Source of the DNA: Desulfobulbaceae bacterium
GTDB taxonomy: Bacteria > Desulfobacterota > Desulfobulbia > Desulfobulbales > Desulfobulbaceae
Direction of reading: 5' to 3'
DNA length: 50,817 bases
Assembly: GCA_011389815.1 (NCBI GenBank)
Contig: JAABTP010000010.1
Coordinates: 1 to 50,817, forward strand
Shown: positions 27,063-36,652 of the stretch, one piece after another
How the letters are laid out: each line of letters opens with the position of its first letter
How positions within the stretch are numbered: position 1 is the stretch's first letter
Position numbers and translations under genes: made by a program
Notes under the pieces: model-generated
Databases searched by the model: none
The model's input: only the letters and a program-made list of their open reading frames with translations
What the model was told of the DNA's origin: nothing

Positions 27063-29135
27063 TTATTCAACATGCATCCGGGAGATGTCACCCACCTGAC
27101 GAACCAGGTTTCCTAACCCGGTTAACAGATTTAACCGATTGGCCCGCACAGCCAGATCCTCATCCATCACCATTACATCATCAAAAAAGCGATCCACAGG
27201 CTCTTTCATAGTCAGCATCGCAGCCAAGGCTTCGCTATAGGCCCGATTCTCAATCATTGGCCTGACCTGTTCCTGAACAGCTGTACAGGTTGCAAAAAGC
27301 TCCTTTTCCGCCTCTTCTGCAAAAAGAGCAGGATCAACCACTGTTTCCTGATTTCCTTTGGTTATATTGCGGATTCGCTTAAAAGAACCTGCTAACACAG
27401 CAAACTGTTCCTGATTCCGTATACTGTCCAGGGCCTCCACCCTGGCCAAACAATCGGTTAAGTCATCAAAACCTGCTGAAGTCGCCGCTTCAACCACTTC
27501 CTGTTTTACTCCAGAGGCAATCAAGTCATTCTCAAAACGGAAACGGATAAAGGCGATGAGCTGCTCTAAGGTATCTTCTGCCAGAGCCACCGTATCTGCA
27601 TAGCCCTGCATGGCCTGCTCAGCCAACTCCTGTAAAGAAAGGTGGAGCTTATGATGACGAATGATATGAATCAGGCCTAAGGCAAGCCGCCGCTGACCAA
27701 AGGCATCCTTATTCCCGGTGGGACGCTCATTGATGGCAAAACAGCCAATCATGGTATCCATACGGTCAGCAAGCCCAACCAAAGCACCCAGCAAGGAGGC
27801 GGGAAGCTGTCCTCCTGCCCGCACCGGTTGGTAATGCTCCTGCACAGCATCAGCAACTGCTGTTTTTTCCCCATCCAGCAGGGCATAATCACGCCCGATG
27901 ATTCCCTGTAATGAAGGAAACTCTCCAACCATTTCAGTCAACAGGTCTGCCTTGGCAAGCTGGGCTGCCCTCTTGGCCTCCTCTTGCATGTCCGGGGCCA
28001 GTTGCCCGGCAAGATAGGCAGCAAGCCTGGTCAGGCGTTCACTCTTTTCAGCCATTGTTCCCAGTTTACGCTGAAAAATAATCCCGGAAAGATCATCCAC
28101 CCGCTCTGCCAAAGTCCGCTTTTTATCTTCATGAAAGAAAAACAAGCCATCCTCAAGACGAGCCCGGAGAACCCGCTCATGACCATTGGCTGCCATAGCC
28201 CGATCTTTCACGTCAGTGTTATTCACTGCAACAAAAAAGGGCAGCAAAGCTCCGCCACTGTCTATCACAGGGAAATACTTCTGATGCTCACGCATGGAGG
28301 TAATAAGGGCCTCATCAGGCAGGGCCAAAAACTTTTCATCAAAGCTGCCGCAGACCCCCCAAGGGGTTTCCACCAAATTGGTCACTGTATCAATTAAGCC
28401 TTCATCCAAAACAGGTTGCCCTTTCTCCCCTACCCGATCCTGAACAGCCTTTTTCACGGATGCAATAACAGCCTCACGTCGTGCTCCAGGATCAACCATC
28501 ACATACTTTGCTGCCAAAGCCTGTTGATATTGACCAAAATCCTGCACCGCCACTGGTTCAGGACTCATAAAGCGATGCCCATAGGTGGTTGCTTCAGATT
28601 GCACCCCTTCAACAGTCAAGTTGATCACATTGGCATCATAGAGGGCAAGCAGCCACTGGAGAGGACGGGCAAAGGCCAGCGAGCTGTCTGCCCAGCGCAT
28701 GGATTTTGGAAAGGGAATAGAACGCAGAAGATCCTCCAGCAGATCAGGGAGCAATGCACCGGTCTCCTGCCCCTTAATCTCCTCAACAGCCATCAGGTAT
28801 TCGCCTTTCCTGGTCTCAATAATCTGGAGATCCTCCACAGCAACGCCACGGGAGCGGGCAAAGCCCTGAGCAGCCTTGGTCGGTTGACCATCTCCATCAA
28901 AGGCAGCCATCCTGGCAGGTCCAACATGCTTTTGTCTCCGATCTTCCTGACGCTCCTGAAGTTCATCAATCACCAACGTTAAACGCCGGGGAGTCCCCAC
29001 TGTACGAACTGCGCCAAAACCCAAGCCCAATTCGAGTAGTTTGGCCTGTGACGCCTTTTCCATAAAACTCAGGGCGGGTTGTATATAGCTGGCAGGTATT
29101 TCTTCTGTTCCGATTTCAAAAAGTAGCTGTGTCAT
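27063..29135 (-). CDS. glyS: Glycyl-tRNA synthetase beta subunit
   Basis: The beta subunit of the alpha2beta2 bacterial GlyRS; it binds tRNA-Gly and is essential for aminoacylation by the GlyQ alpha subunit. The 690-residue length fits. The start (LLFEIGTEEIPASY) and the end (RLNLLTGLGNLVRQVGDISR) are the conserved family termini; FPKSMRWAD and ETPWGVCGSFDEKFLALP are further signatures. GlyQ is usually encoded next to glyS, but it is not within the 700 bp upstream or elsewhere in the window, so it must lie elsewhere in the genome. Confidence 0.97.
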   Translation of the reverse strand: MTQLLFEIGTEEIPASYIQPALSFMEKASQAKLLELGLGFGAVRTVGTPRRLTLVIDELQERQEDRRQKHVGPARMAAFDGDGQPTKAAQGFARSRGVAVEDLQIIETRKGEYLMAVEEIKGQETGALLPDLLEDLLRSIPFPKSMRWADSSLAFARPLQWLLALYDANVINLTVEGVQSEATTYGHRFMSPEPVAVQDFGQYQQALAAKYVMVDPGARREAVIASVKKAVQDRVGEKGQPVLDEGLIDTVTNLVETPWGVCGSFDEKFLALPDEALITSMREHQKYFPVIDSGGALLPFFVAVNNTDVKDRAMAANGHERVLRARLEDGLFFFHEDKKRTLAERVDDLSGIIFQRKLGTMAEKSERLTRLAAYLAGQLAPDMQEEAKRAAQLAKADLLTEMVGEFPSLQGIIGRDYALLDGEKTAVADAVQEHYQPVRAGGQLPASLLGALVGLADRMDTMIGCFAINERPTGNKDAFGQRRLALGLIHIIRHHKLHLSLQELAEQAMQGYADTVALAEDTLEQLIAFIRFRFENDLIASGVKQEVVEAATSAGFDDLTDCLARVEALDSIRNQEQFAVLAGSFKRIRNITKGNQETVVDPALFAEEAEKELFATCTAVQEQVRPMIENRAYSEALAAMLTMKEPVDRFFDDVMVMDEDLAVRANRLNLLTGLGNLVRQVGDISRMHVE

Positions 29136-29902
29136 TGCTTCAACTGTCCAAGGGATAAGTATTCAGGAAAACGATATTTCCACGATGGAAGTACAACATA
29201 TATGGTTACTGTCTCACCGTTTGGTCAATAACTTGATAAAACAATTTATTTGCACTTGTTCCTGCTCTTTTTACCTATAATCTCCCCTTCTGGCAATAAG
29301 ATTAATATTTGCCCGGAGAGGAAAGAGGGTATCCGAGGGAGATAGGAAAATCTATATTAGAAAACAGATGTTCAATGAACTCCCCATTTTCAGGTTTTCA
29401 AGGGGGAGCAGGAAAGGGCGAACACAGGGGTTAACTCCTACGGTTTGGGCACCAGTAACCGCTGATGCTTAAAATGATACGCGGGTTCCAAACTTTTTTT
29501 ACGACCGATGAATGGATCGGGCCATACTCGTAGGATAGATCGAAGTACACTCGTAGAAGGGATCAAAGTGCACTCGTAGGTCAGATCGAAGTACACTCGT
29601 AGGTCGGATCGAAATACACCCGTAGGTCGGATCAAAGTACACTCGTAGGTCAAATCGTAAAACGCCCAATAATGATAACATGCCCACATTAACCAGCCTA
29701 CCGGGCTCATCGTCTGACAAAAAAGTTGCTTTTTCTTTCCTGTTCCTGTAATTATCCGTAACCTGTCTCAGCTATCAAAGCCGATGAGGGATAAGGGCCT
29801 CATGGTTCCACCCCTCCTCAGAGAGAGCGATACGCTATGACAGTAATATGGCGGGCTAACCGCATAAAATTGTATAATACCTATCCGCCTGTCTCTTGTA
29901 AT
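29136..29902. other. Long intergenic region upstream of glyS and of the polysaccharide exporter genes
   Basis: This 767-bp divergent region holds a possible minus-strand promoter for glyS (a TTGACC box on the minus strand at 29223-29228 with an AT-rich CATATA-like box about 18 bp further), the 23-bp tandem array at 29526-29663, and AT-rich sequence before the exporter. Open frames across the array are by-products of the repeat. No RNA gene was recognised. Confidence 0.45.
29526..29663. repeat. Tandem array of six 23-bp units
   Basis: Units start at 29526, 29549, 29572, 29595, 29618 and 29641, each beginning ACTCGTAGG or a one-base variant, followed by a GATCGAA/GATCAAA block and ending GTAC or similar. 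Frames read a 23-residue peptide repeat with no sign of being a protein. No unique spacers are present, so it is not a CRISPR array. Confidence 0.93.
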
Positions 29903-30703
29903 ATGAACAGTCTTTTATCTTTTCTTCGCCTACTCTATGAGCGCCGCCGTCTGATCATTGCAATGGCAACCAGAGAAATACGGGCACAGTATGTGGGATC
30001 CTCACTGGGACTCCTCTGGACCCTGATTCACCCCCTTGTGATGATCACCGTGTTCTGGTTTGTGTTCAGTATCGGGTTTAAAGCAAAACCTCTCAGCGAT
30101 GTACCGTTTGTTGTCTGGCTCACCGCTGGCCTGGCCCCCTGGTATATTTTTTCTGATATTATCAGTGGCTCGACAAATATTATTCTTGCCCACAGCCATT
30201 TGGTGAAAAAAACCATTTTTTCCTCCCAGATTCTGCCCCTGGTTAAAATACTGTCCAGTCTGGTTACCCATGCCATTTTTATACTTGTACTGCTTGCCTT
30301 ATTACTCTTTCAGCAGATGCCGTTGAGTATCTATTACTTGCAGGCAGGGTATTACCTCTTTTGCATGCTCATGCTTGCTCTGGGTATTGCCTGGATGCTC
30401 TCTGCGCTGAATGTTTTTATTCGTGATGTGGCCCAGCTGGTTACTGTACTGCTGCAGGTTGGTTTTTGGGTAACTCCTATTTTTTGGGATATTAATATGA
30501 TGCCCCCTAAAGTGCAGTGGTTTCTCAAACTGAATCCTGTGTACTATATTATCCAGGGCTACCGGGATTCATTTATCAACTTCCAGCCCTTTTGGAGCCA
30601 CCCCTCGTACACGGTGTATTACTGGCTGGTCACACTTGGAATGCTGGCCAGTGGTGCGTATATTTTCAAGAAACTCAAGCCCCAATTTCCTGACGTGCTG
30701 TAA
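29903..30703 (+). CDS. ABC-2 type permease of a polysaccharide exporter (Wzm/KpsM-like)
   Basis: The 266-residue protein has six predicted membrane helices. The N-terminal amphipathic segment with LLWTLIHPLVMITVFWFVF is characteristic of O-antigen and capsule export permeases, as is the C-terminal motif LNPVYYIIQGYRDSF. It would form the channel that moves undecaprenyl-linked polysaccharide across the inner membrane, powered by the ATPase encoded 4 bp downstream. The frame is open from an ATG at 29837, giving 22 more residues; I chose 29903 from family length, and neither start has a strong ribosome binding site. Confidence 0.93.
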   Translation: MNSLLSFLRLLYERRRLIIAMATREIRAQYVGSSLGLLWTLIHPLVMITVFWFVFSIGFKAKPLSDVPFVVWLTAGLAPWYIFSDIISGSTNIILAHSHLVKKTIFSSQILPLVKILSSLVTHAIFILVLLALLLFQQMPLSIYYLQAGYYLFCMLMLALGIAWMLSALNVFIRDVAQLVTVLLQVGFWVTPIFWDINMMPPKVQWFLKLNPVYYIIQGYRDSFINFQPFWSHPSYTVYYWLVTLGMLASGAYIFKKLKPQFPDVL

Positions 30704-30707
30704 GCCT

Positions 30708-32048
30708 ATGTCTGATTCAGCCATATCGGTTCATAATGTAACCAAAACATATTCGTTGTACCAAAAACCAATCCATCGGCTTTTGGAAATATTCCATCCC
30801 TTTGGCAAACAGTACAATACACCGTTTTGCGCTCTTGATACTATCAATTTCGATATAAAAAAAGGAGAGTCCCTTGGTGTTATTGGCAGAAACGGCAGCG
30901 GAAAATCCTCTTTGCTCCAGCTCATCACTGGTATTCAGCAACCAAGCGCCGGAACCGTGAAAGTCAACGGTCGCATCTCTGCCCTGCTTGAACTTGGTGC
31001 GGGCTTTAATCCGGAATTTACAGGCAGAGAGAATGTCTACCTTAACACAACCATTCAAGGTATTTCTGACGAAGATACGGATGAGCGTTTTCAAAGGATT
31101 GCTGAATTTGCTGATATTGGAAAATTTATTGACCGCCCTGTGAAAACCTATTCCAGTGGTATGTATATCCGCCTGGCCTTTGCTGCTGCGGTGAACGTAC
31201 ATCCGGAGATCCTGATTATTGACGAGGCCCTCTCGGTTGGTGATATCTTTTTTCAGCAAAAATGCATGACCCATATGAAAAAAATGATGGAAGATTGTAC
31301 TATCGTGCTGGTAAGCCATGATATGCACTCTATTGTCAATCTTTGCGACAGGGTTCTGCTCCTGGAAAATGGGCATCTTTCCTTTGATGGGGATCCCAGA
31401 GAAGGGGTGAGCCAGTACAGCAAAATAATGCATGATGAAAATTTCAAAGTAGATACACCTGAAATTACCGCCGAAACTCCGTCTGATACTCCGTCTGAAA
31501 CTGCGAACATCATCTGCTCTTCAAATGCTGTCAGGGAATGTTCAGAACCGGAAGATGAGGTTACCAAAGAATGGATTGCAGTCCCTGCTGATAAACGCTC
31601 AGGTGCCAGACAGGCTGTTATAGAAAAAGTACACATAACCAATAAAGGGAATCCCCTTGATGTCGTGCAACAAGGGGATCAGATAACTGTCCAGCTCCTT
31701 GTTCATGCTGCCTTGGATATGGATGAAATTATTTTTGGCTATACTGTCAAAGACAGGGTTGGTAATGCTATTTTCGGCGAAAACAGTCTTTGTCTTGATA
31801 ATCCTGCTCAACATCTTGCAGCAGGATATAATCGCATCAAATATACATTGTACTGGCCGGAAATTTTTCCTGATAATTATACAATCACCTTGGGTATTGG
31901 CCAGGGAACTGATCCTTTCCATCACGTTATCCAGTGCTGGGCCCATAATATTATTTCATTGACCGCAATAGCTCCGGGACGCTGTATCCACGGCATGTTT
32001 AATAACAAACTGGAGTCGTTGACTATTACACCAAGCTCTGATTCCTGA
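30708..32048 (+). CDS. ABC exporter ATPase with C-terminal glycan-recognition domain (Wzt-like)
   Basis: Residues 1-245 form an ABC ATPase: Walker A GRNGSGKS near residue 60, signature YSSGM, Walker B ILIIDEAL, and switch VSHD. Residues from about 300 to 446 match the Wzt C-terminal beta-sandwich that binds the non-reducing end of the O-polysaccharide before export (IIFGYTVKDRVGNAIFGEN is typical). A low-complexity Thr/Pro/Ser/Glu linker near residues 245-290 joins the two. The start at 30708 is 4 bp after the permease stop. The domain implies that the exported glycan carries a terminal modification recognised by this protein. Confidence 0.94.
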   Translation: MSDSAISVHNVTKTYSLYQKPIHRLLEIFHPFGKQYNTPFCALDTINFDIKKGESLGVIGRNGSGKSSLLQLITGIQQPSAGTVKVNGRISALLELGAGFNPEFTGRENVYLNTTIQGISDEDTDERFQRIAEFADIGKFIDRPVKTYSSGMYIRLAFAAAVNVHPEILIIDEALSVGDIFFQQKCMTHMKKMMEDCTIVLVSHDMHSIVNLCDRVLLLENGHLSFDGDPREGVSQYSKIMHDENFKVDTPEITAETPSDTPSETANIICSSNAVRECSEPEDEVTKEWIAVPADKRSGARQAVIEKVHITNKGNPLDVVQQGDQITVQLLVHAALDMDEIIFGYTVKDRVGNAIFGENSLCLDNPAQHLAAGYNRIKYTLYWPEIFPDNYTITLGIGQGTDPFHHVIQCWAHNIISLTAIAPGRCIHGMFNNKLESLTITPSSDS

Positions 32049-32072
32049 CATATTTCCCCTGTTCCCGTTCTG

Positions 32073-33776
32073 ATGAAGATAGCTCTATTTCTGGGATCCC
32101 CTGCTATCAGTGGAGGGACCTATGTTATTTACGAACATGCCTCCCGGCTGCAAAAAAAAGGTCATCAGGTTACTCTGGTGACCAGAGAGCAGGTCCAGGC
32201 GGAAGAGTATGCTTGGCATTCATCTGCCCATGGGCTGGAATGGCTGAGGTTGGAACAGGCAAAAAAAAAATCCTTTGACATGGTTCTGGCAACCTGGTGG
32301 CAAAGTCCTTTTCTCCTTCATGAGCTTCAGGCTACCCACTATGCCTATTTTGTTCAGTCCATTGAAACCCGTTTTATCCCCCCTGATCCGCTGGGAAACA
32401 CCATCAAGCAGGATCTCTGCGAAAATACCTACTCCTACGCCCTGCCGATCATTACCGAGGCAACCTGGATTCAGGAGTATATCTATACGAAATATAACAA
32501 TTATCCTCAACTGGTGCGTAATGGTATTCGTAAGGATATCTATACAGAACAGGGCAAGACTGTGGCCCCCAGAAAGCCTGGCCGCTTGCGGGTCTTAGTG
32601 GAAGGTCCGGTTGATGTTACCTATAAAAATGTTCCTGCTTCTATCAGGCTGGCAAAAAAGGCCCGAGCCGATGAAATCTGGCTCCTTACTTCATCGAATA
32701 TTGATCAATACGATCATGTTGACAGGATTTTTTCACAGATCCCTATTCACCAAACCCCGGCAATCTATCGTTCTTGCGACCTGGTTCTTAAACTCAGTTA
32801 TGTGGAAGGGATGTTTGGCCCACCCCTGGAAATGTTTCACTGCGGCGGCACAGCTCTGGTCTATGATGTCACTGGACATGACGAATACATTATTCATAAC
32901 CAGAACAGTTATGTTGTGGAACAGGATAATGAGGAAGAGGTGGTGCGCCTGCTCCGACATCTGAAAGAAAATCCAGATGAGCTGGCACGGCTCAAACAAG
33001 GAGCTGCACAGACAGCCTCTGAGTGGTTGGGCTGGGAGGCTGCTGCTGATTTTTTTGAACAAGCATTACTCAAAATAGCCGCCAAACACCCAACAAGCAG
33101 AGAGTATCTTAAACGATATACAGAAGAGCTGTTTGCGACGAAAAAATCTCTTCAACACGCCAAGGCATATACTCTTTTTGTTGACCGGGAAAAGGCTGTC
33201 TGGAAAGGCAAACAGGCAGATAAAAACAATTTCATGGAGTTTTATTGGGACAGCCAGGGAAACTTTACCCCGGAAAACAGTCAATGTCAATATTACCCCA
33301 GCGAAAAACAGACAGCTGTTACCTTTGAACTTGAGGTCAAAGAGGTCCCACTCTGGCTCAGGATAGACCCCAGCGTACAGATCGGTATTCTTGAGATTGA
33401 ATGTATCACAGTGCATAACAGGACACAGGATATCGAAGTAATGACCTTTCAGGAACCCGATGACTTTCAAACCCTTTTCCTGACTGGTGACGCCAAATGG
33501 CTTTTCCCGGACAAAAAAAATATTATCTTTTCATACGGAGATGACCCCATACTCCTTTTACCTGTTATAACAGAAGATCAAATGGCTCCAGGCGAAACTC
33601 TTGCACTCAGTGTCACAATAAAAGAAACCGGAATACAACAATTTTTGAGGACACATCAGCTTTCTTTCCCTGATACGTCACTTAATAACGAGCTGGCCCA
33701 ATCCAGATGGAAGCGTATTGCAATCGCAAAGGCAACATCCCTGAAAAACAGATTTCTTCATGCGTTGCAACGGTGA
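32073..33776 (+). CDS. Family 4-like glycosyltransferase with extra C-terminal domain
   Basis: The 567-residue protein opens with a Rossmann-type GPAISGGTY-like loop (LFLGSPAISGGTYVIYEHA). Its second half-domain has the retaining-GT signature region SYVEGMFGPPLEMFHCGG and TGHDEYI, matching WsaF/rhamnan-type enzymes that use nucleotide sugars. Residues from about 360 to 567 form an additional beta-rich part that I do not recognise; it could bind glycan or membrane. The gene lies 24 bp after the Wzt-like gene and 5 bp before ispE, so it belongs to the exporter operon and probably extends or caps the exported polysaccharide. Confidence 0.85.
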   Translation: MKIALFLGSPAISGGTYVIYEHASRLQKKGHQVTLVTREQVQAEEYAWHSSAHGLEWLRLEQAKKKSFDMVLATWWQSPFLLHELQATHYAYFVQSIETRFIPPDPLGNTIKQDLCENTYSYALPIITEATWIQEYIYTKYNNYPQLVRNGIRKDIYTEQGKTVAPRKPGRLRVLVEGPVDVTYKNVPASIRLAKKARADEIWLLTSSNIDQYDHVDRIFSQIPIHQTPAIYRSCDLVLKLSYVEGMFGPPLEMFHCGGTALVYDVTGHDEYIIHNQNSYVVEQDNEEEVVRLLRHLKENPDELARLKQGAAQTASEWLGWEAAADFFEQALLKIAAKHPTSREYLKRYTEELFATKKSLQHAKAYTLFVDREKAVWKGKQADKNNFMEFYWDSQGNFTPENSQCQYYPSEKQTAVTFELEVKEVPLWLRIDPSVQIGILEIECITVHNRTQDIEVMTFQEPDDFQTLFLTGDAKWLFPDKKNIIFSYGDDPILLLPVITEDQMAPGETLALSVTIKETGIQQFLRTHQLSFPDTSLNNELAQSRWKRIAIAKATSLKNRFLHALQR

Positions 33777-33781
33777 TTGCC

Positions 33782-34717
33782 ATGGAACAACAAACCACTC
33801 ACATCAAACTCCGGGCTCCTGCCAAGATCAACCTTTCCCTAAAAATCCTTGGGAAACGAAAGGATGGTTATCATGAGCTTGAGACCCTGATGCAAAAGAT
33901 TTCCCTGTACGATGACCTTAAACTGCGCCTTACAGCAGAACCTGGCATCCGCATCCAGTGTCCCAATGCAGACCTTCCTGATGATACAGATAATATTGCT
34001 GTCCGGGCTGCCCAACTTTTTCTCAAGGAAACCGGCAAGGAAGACCAGGGGATCCATATTGTCCTCAAAAAAAATATCCCCATAGCAGCTGGTCTGGGTG
34101 GTGGCTCCAGTGATGCCGCTGCTGTCTTGAACGGGCTTGATCAACTACTCAGCACAACATGTTCAACAGAACAACTGGCAGAACTCGGCGGACGCATAGG
34201 TTCTGATGTCCCCTTATTTATATATAATTTTTCAGCAGCTCATGCCACAGGCAGAGGGGAACATCTTGTCCAGGCACCGCCGTTGGCTGACTACCGTATC
34301 CTACTGGTTAATCCAGGCATTCCTGTCTCGACCAAATGGGCCTATGCAACTTTTTCCGCACCAGAGAGAAAAAATACATTGACAGAAGAGCAAAAAACGT
34401 CTATTTTCTTTTGCTCTGAAAAATGCAGACAGCAAGCTGTTTCAGGGGGTGGGCAGAAGTTTCGTGTCCCAGAGGATCTGCATAATGATCTTGAACGCGT
34501 GACAATACAACGTCACCCTGCTCTTCAGGATCTCAAAAACCAGTTGCTTGCCAATGGAGCAACAGGGGCTATGATGTCTGGCTCAGGCTCAACCGTCTTT
34601 GGCCTTTTTCACCAAGACGATGTGAAAAAGGCTGAACAATGCTATAGCCTGCTCCAACAAAAATATGATCAGGTATATCTTGCTTCTCCTCTTTCAGAAG
34701 ACAGAAAAAAAAGATAA
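33782..34717 (+). CDS. ispE: 4-(cytidine 5'-diphospho)-2-C-methyl-D-erythritol kinase
   Basis: IspE phosphorylates the 2-hydroxyl of CDP-methylerythritol in the non-mevalonate isoprenoid pathway. The 311-residue protein has the GHMP kinase motifs: APAKINLSLKILGKRKDGYH at the N-terminus, PIAAGLGGGSSDAAAVL as the ATP loop near residue 100, and ATGAMMSGSGSTVFGLF near the C-terminus. The frame is open from 33707, but the ATG at 33782 precedes the conserved start and follows the glycosyltransferase stop by 5 bp. A short extra segment near residues 205-225 is unusual. tRNA-Gln and prs follow, an order often seen in Deltaproteobacteria. Confidence 0.96.
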   Translation: MEQQTTHIKLRAPAKINLSLKILGKRKDGYHELETLMQKISLYDDLKLRLTAEPGIRIQCPNADLPDDTDNIAVRAAQLFLKETGKEDQGIHIVLKKNIPIAAGLGGGSSDAAAVLNGLDQLLSTTCSTEQLAELGGRIGSDVPLFIYNFSAAHATGRGEHLVQAPPLADYRILLVNPGIPVSTKWAYATFSAPERKNTLTEEQKTSIFFCSEKCRQQAVSGGGQKFRVPEDLHNDLERVTIQRHPALQDLKNQLLANGATGAMMSGSGSTVFGLFHQDDVKKAEQCYSLLQQKYDQVYLASPLSEDRKKR

Positions 34718-34753
34718 TACAGTAAGGTCAAAAAATACTTTGAAAAAACAGGA

Positions 34754-34828
34754 TGGGGCGTCGTCAAGCGGTAAGACACAAGGTTTTGATCCTTGCATTC
34801 GGGGGTTCGAATCCCTCCGCCCCAGCCA
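34754..34828 (+). tRNA. tRNA-Gln (TTG)
   Basis: A 75-nt cloverleaf: acceptor TGGGGCG/CGCCCCA, anticodon stem CAAGG/CCTTG around TTTTGAT (anticodon TTG), T arm GGGGG-TTCGAAT-CCCTC, discriminator G, and encoded CCA at 34826-34828. It sits between ispE and prs on the same strand. Confidence 0.97.
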
Positions 34829-34864
34829 GCTTTCATAGAGGCATGACATAGAGGTTCTGAATAA

Positions 34865-35803
34865 ATGCCAAATATAATGAAGGTATTCACCGGAAACGCC
34901 AATCCCGAAATTGCTCAGGAAATCTGCAATTATCTCGACATGCCGCTGTCAAAGGCGGAAGTCAAACAGTTCAGTGATGGCGAGGTTTCTGTCGAGATAG
35001 GGGAAAACGTACGGGGTACTGATGTTTTTGTCATCCAGCCGACCTGTACGCCGGTTAATGATCATCTCATGGAATTGCTGATTATGGTGGATGCATTGCG
35101 CAGGGCATCTGCCAGACGTATTACTGCTGTTCTGCCCTATTACGGCTATGCTCGCCAGGATCGGAAAGTTCGCCCTCGTGTGCCCATTACAGCGAAAGCT
35201 GTGGCTGAGATGTTAATGGCAGTGGGAACCAGACGGGTGCTGTGTATGGATCTTCACGCAGGACAGATTCAGGGGTTTTTCAATATCCCGGTGGATCATC
35301 TTTACTCTGCTCCTATTTTACTGAAGCATATCCGGCGGAATTTTGAAGATGTGGTTATGGTTTCTCCAGATGCTGGCGGAGTGGAACGAACCAGAGCCTT
35401 TGCCAAACGCCTTAATGCGCACCTTGCTATTATTGATAAACGCCGCAAACGGGCCAACGAATGCCAGGCCATGAATGTTATCGGTGATGTCAACGGCAAG
35501 ACAGCTATTTTACTTGATGACATGGTCGATACAGCAGGCACCTTATGTAGTGCTGCTGCGAAATTAAAAGAAAACGGAGCCAAGGAAGTTCATGCCTGTT
35601 GCGCCCATGCTGTCCTTTCCGGGCCAGCTATTGAGCGAATTAATGACTCACAGATAAAATCATTGGTTGTAACTAACTCCATACCGCTTGCTGATAAAGG
35701 GGAACGTTGCAATAAAATCAAAGTACTATCTGTCGGTGAATTACTTGGTGAAGCTATCAGTCGCATCCATTCGGAAGACTCGGTCAGTTATCTCTTTGTG
35801 TAA
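34865..35803 (+). CDS. prs: Ribose-phosphate pyrophosphokinase
   Basis: Makes PRPP from ribose 5-phosphate and ATP for nucleotide, His and Trp synthesis. The 312-residue protein carries [10 protein letters not shown] near residue 37, the ATP-binding [10 protein letters not shown], the catalytic flexible-loop region [11 protein letters not shown] (KRR) and the PRPP-binding loop [12 protein letters not shown] near residue 218. An AGAGG site lies about 11 bp upstream of the ATG. A second in-frame ATG four codons in is an alternative start. rplY follows after 85 bp. Confidence 0.97.
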   Translation: MPNIMKVFTGNANPEIAQEICNYLDMPLSKAEVKQFSDGEVSVEIGENVRGTDVFVIQPTCTPVNDHLMELLIMVDALRRASARRITAVLPYYGYARQDRKVRPRVPITAKAVAEMLMAVGTRRVLCMDLHAGQIQGFFNIPVDHLYSAPILLKHIRRNFEDVVMVSPDAGGVERTRAFAKRLNAHLAIIDKRRKRANECQAMNVIGDVNGKTAILLDDMVDTAGTLCSAAAKLKENGAKEVHACCAHAVLSGPAIERINDSQIKSLVVTNSIPLADKGERCNKIKVLSVGELLGEAISRIHSEDSVSYLFV

Positions 35804-35888
35804 CCTGTCTGCTGTTCGGTTGCCGTTCCGGTATAAATTTTCCAAACTCTAATTTTGTTCTATCTCTTATAAAAGGAAGGGGAGTGAT

Positions 35889-36446
35889 ATGATTCAGGTT
35901 GATATTCCGGCTGCTGCTCGGACAGTTTTCGGAAAAGGTGAATCACGGCGTCTTCGTATGGATAAAAAGACACCAGCAGTAGTATACAGCAAGGGAGAGG
36001 AAGCACTTCCCTTGCAATTTGACGAGACAATCCTGTATAAAGATCTGCTGTTTATACATGGGCGTAATGCAGTAGTCACCCTGAAGGTTGAAGGGGACAC
36101 TACTGAACAACGCCATGTTCTGATTCGTGAAATCCAAAAAGATCCAGTTCAGGAAAAGGTACTTCATGTTGACTTTCAGGAGATTGATCTTGAGAGCACC
36201 AGAAAATTCAACGTTCCCCTGCGCTTGACTGGCGTTGCCAAAGGTGTTGATATGGGTGGTGATCTGAATGTTCCCAAACAGAGTATAGTCCTTCAGGGAC
36301 GTCCTTTGGATATTCCAGATGAGATCACCACTGACATTACTTCTTTGGAGCGTGGCGGCGACGGGATCCACTGTGGTGACTTGCCAATTCCTGAAAACGT
36401 AAAGATGCTGGACAATCCATCAGATGTTTGTGCTGTTGTTTATTAA
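35889..36446 (+). CDS. rplY: 50S ribosomal protein L25 (Ctc type)
   Basis: L25 binds 5S rRNA. At 185 residues this is the long, two-domain Ctc type: an N-terminal 5S-binding domain (residues 1-95, with RTVFGKGESRRLR and PAVVYSKGEE) and the C-terminal TL5-like domain (VPLRLTGVAKGVDMGGDLN and GDLPIPENVKML). A GGAAGGGGAG ribosome binding site precedes the ATG. A terminator follows. Confidence 0.95.
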   Translation: MIQVDIPAAARTVFGKGESRRLRMDKKTPAVVYSKGEEALPLQFDETILYKDLLFIHGRNAVVTLKVEGDTTEQRHVLIREIQKDPVQEKVLHVDFQEIDLESTRKFNVPLRLTGVAKGVDMGGDLNVPKQSIVLQGRPLDIPDEITTDITSLERGGDGIHCGDLPIPENVKMLDNPSDVCAVVY

Positions 36447-36495
36447 GAGGACTTCAGGCGTCGAATTGATCAATATTTGATCAATATTAGACCAG

Positions 36496-36530
36496 AACCG
36501 GAAGAAAGCCTCCTTTCTTCCGGTTTTTTT
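36496..36530 (+). terminator. Rho-independent terminator after rplY
   Basis: AACCGGAAGAAAG and CTTTCTTCCGGTT form a perfect 13-bp stem around CCTC, followed by TTTTT. It closes the transcript that includes prs and rplY and lies 122 bp before pth. Confidence 0.95.
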
Positions 36531-36652
36531 ATACAACCTGGCAAAAGGTTATAAAAGGCTGTTCTCCTTCTTTTTTCTTACCGTCATTCTCCCTCTCTTC
36601 CCTCTCATAAAGCAGAGTATCAAACATTTTCGCACCAAAGGACCAGGCTGTT

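Noticed and set aside
29438-29720. Minus-strand frames with a repeated peptide over the third array
   Set aside because: Same reason: by-product of a 23-bp repeat with no independent coding evidence.
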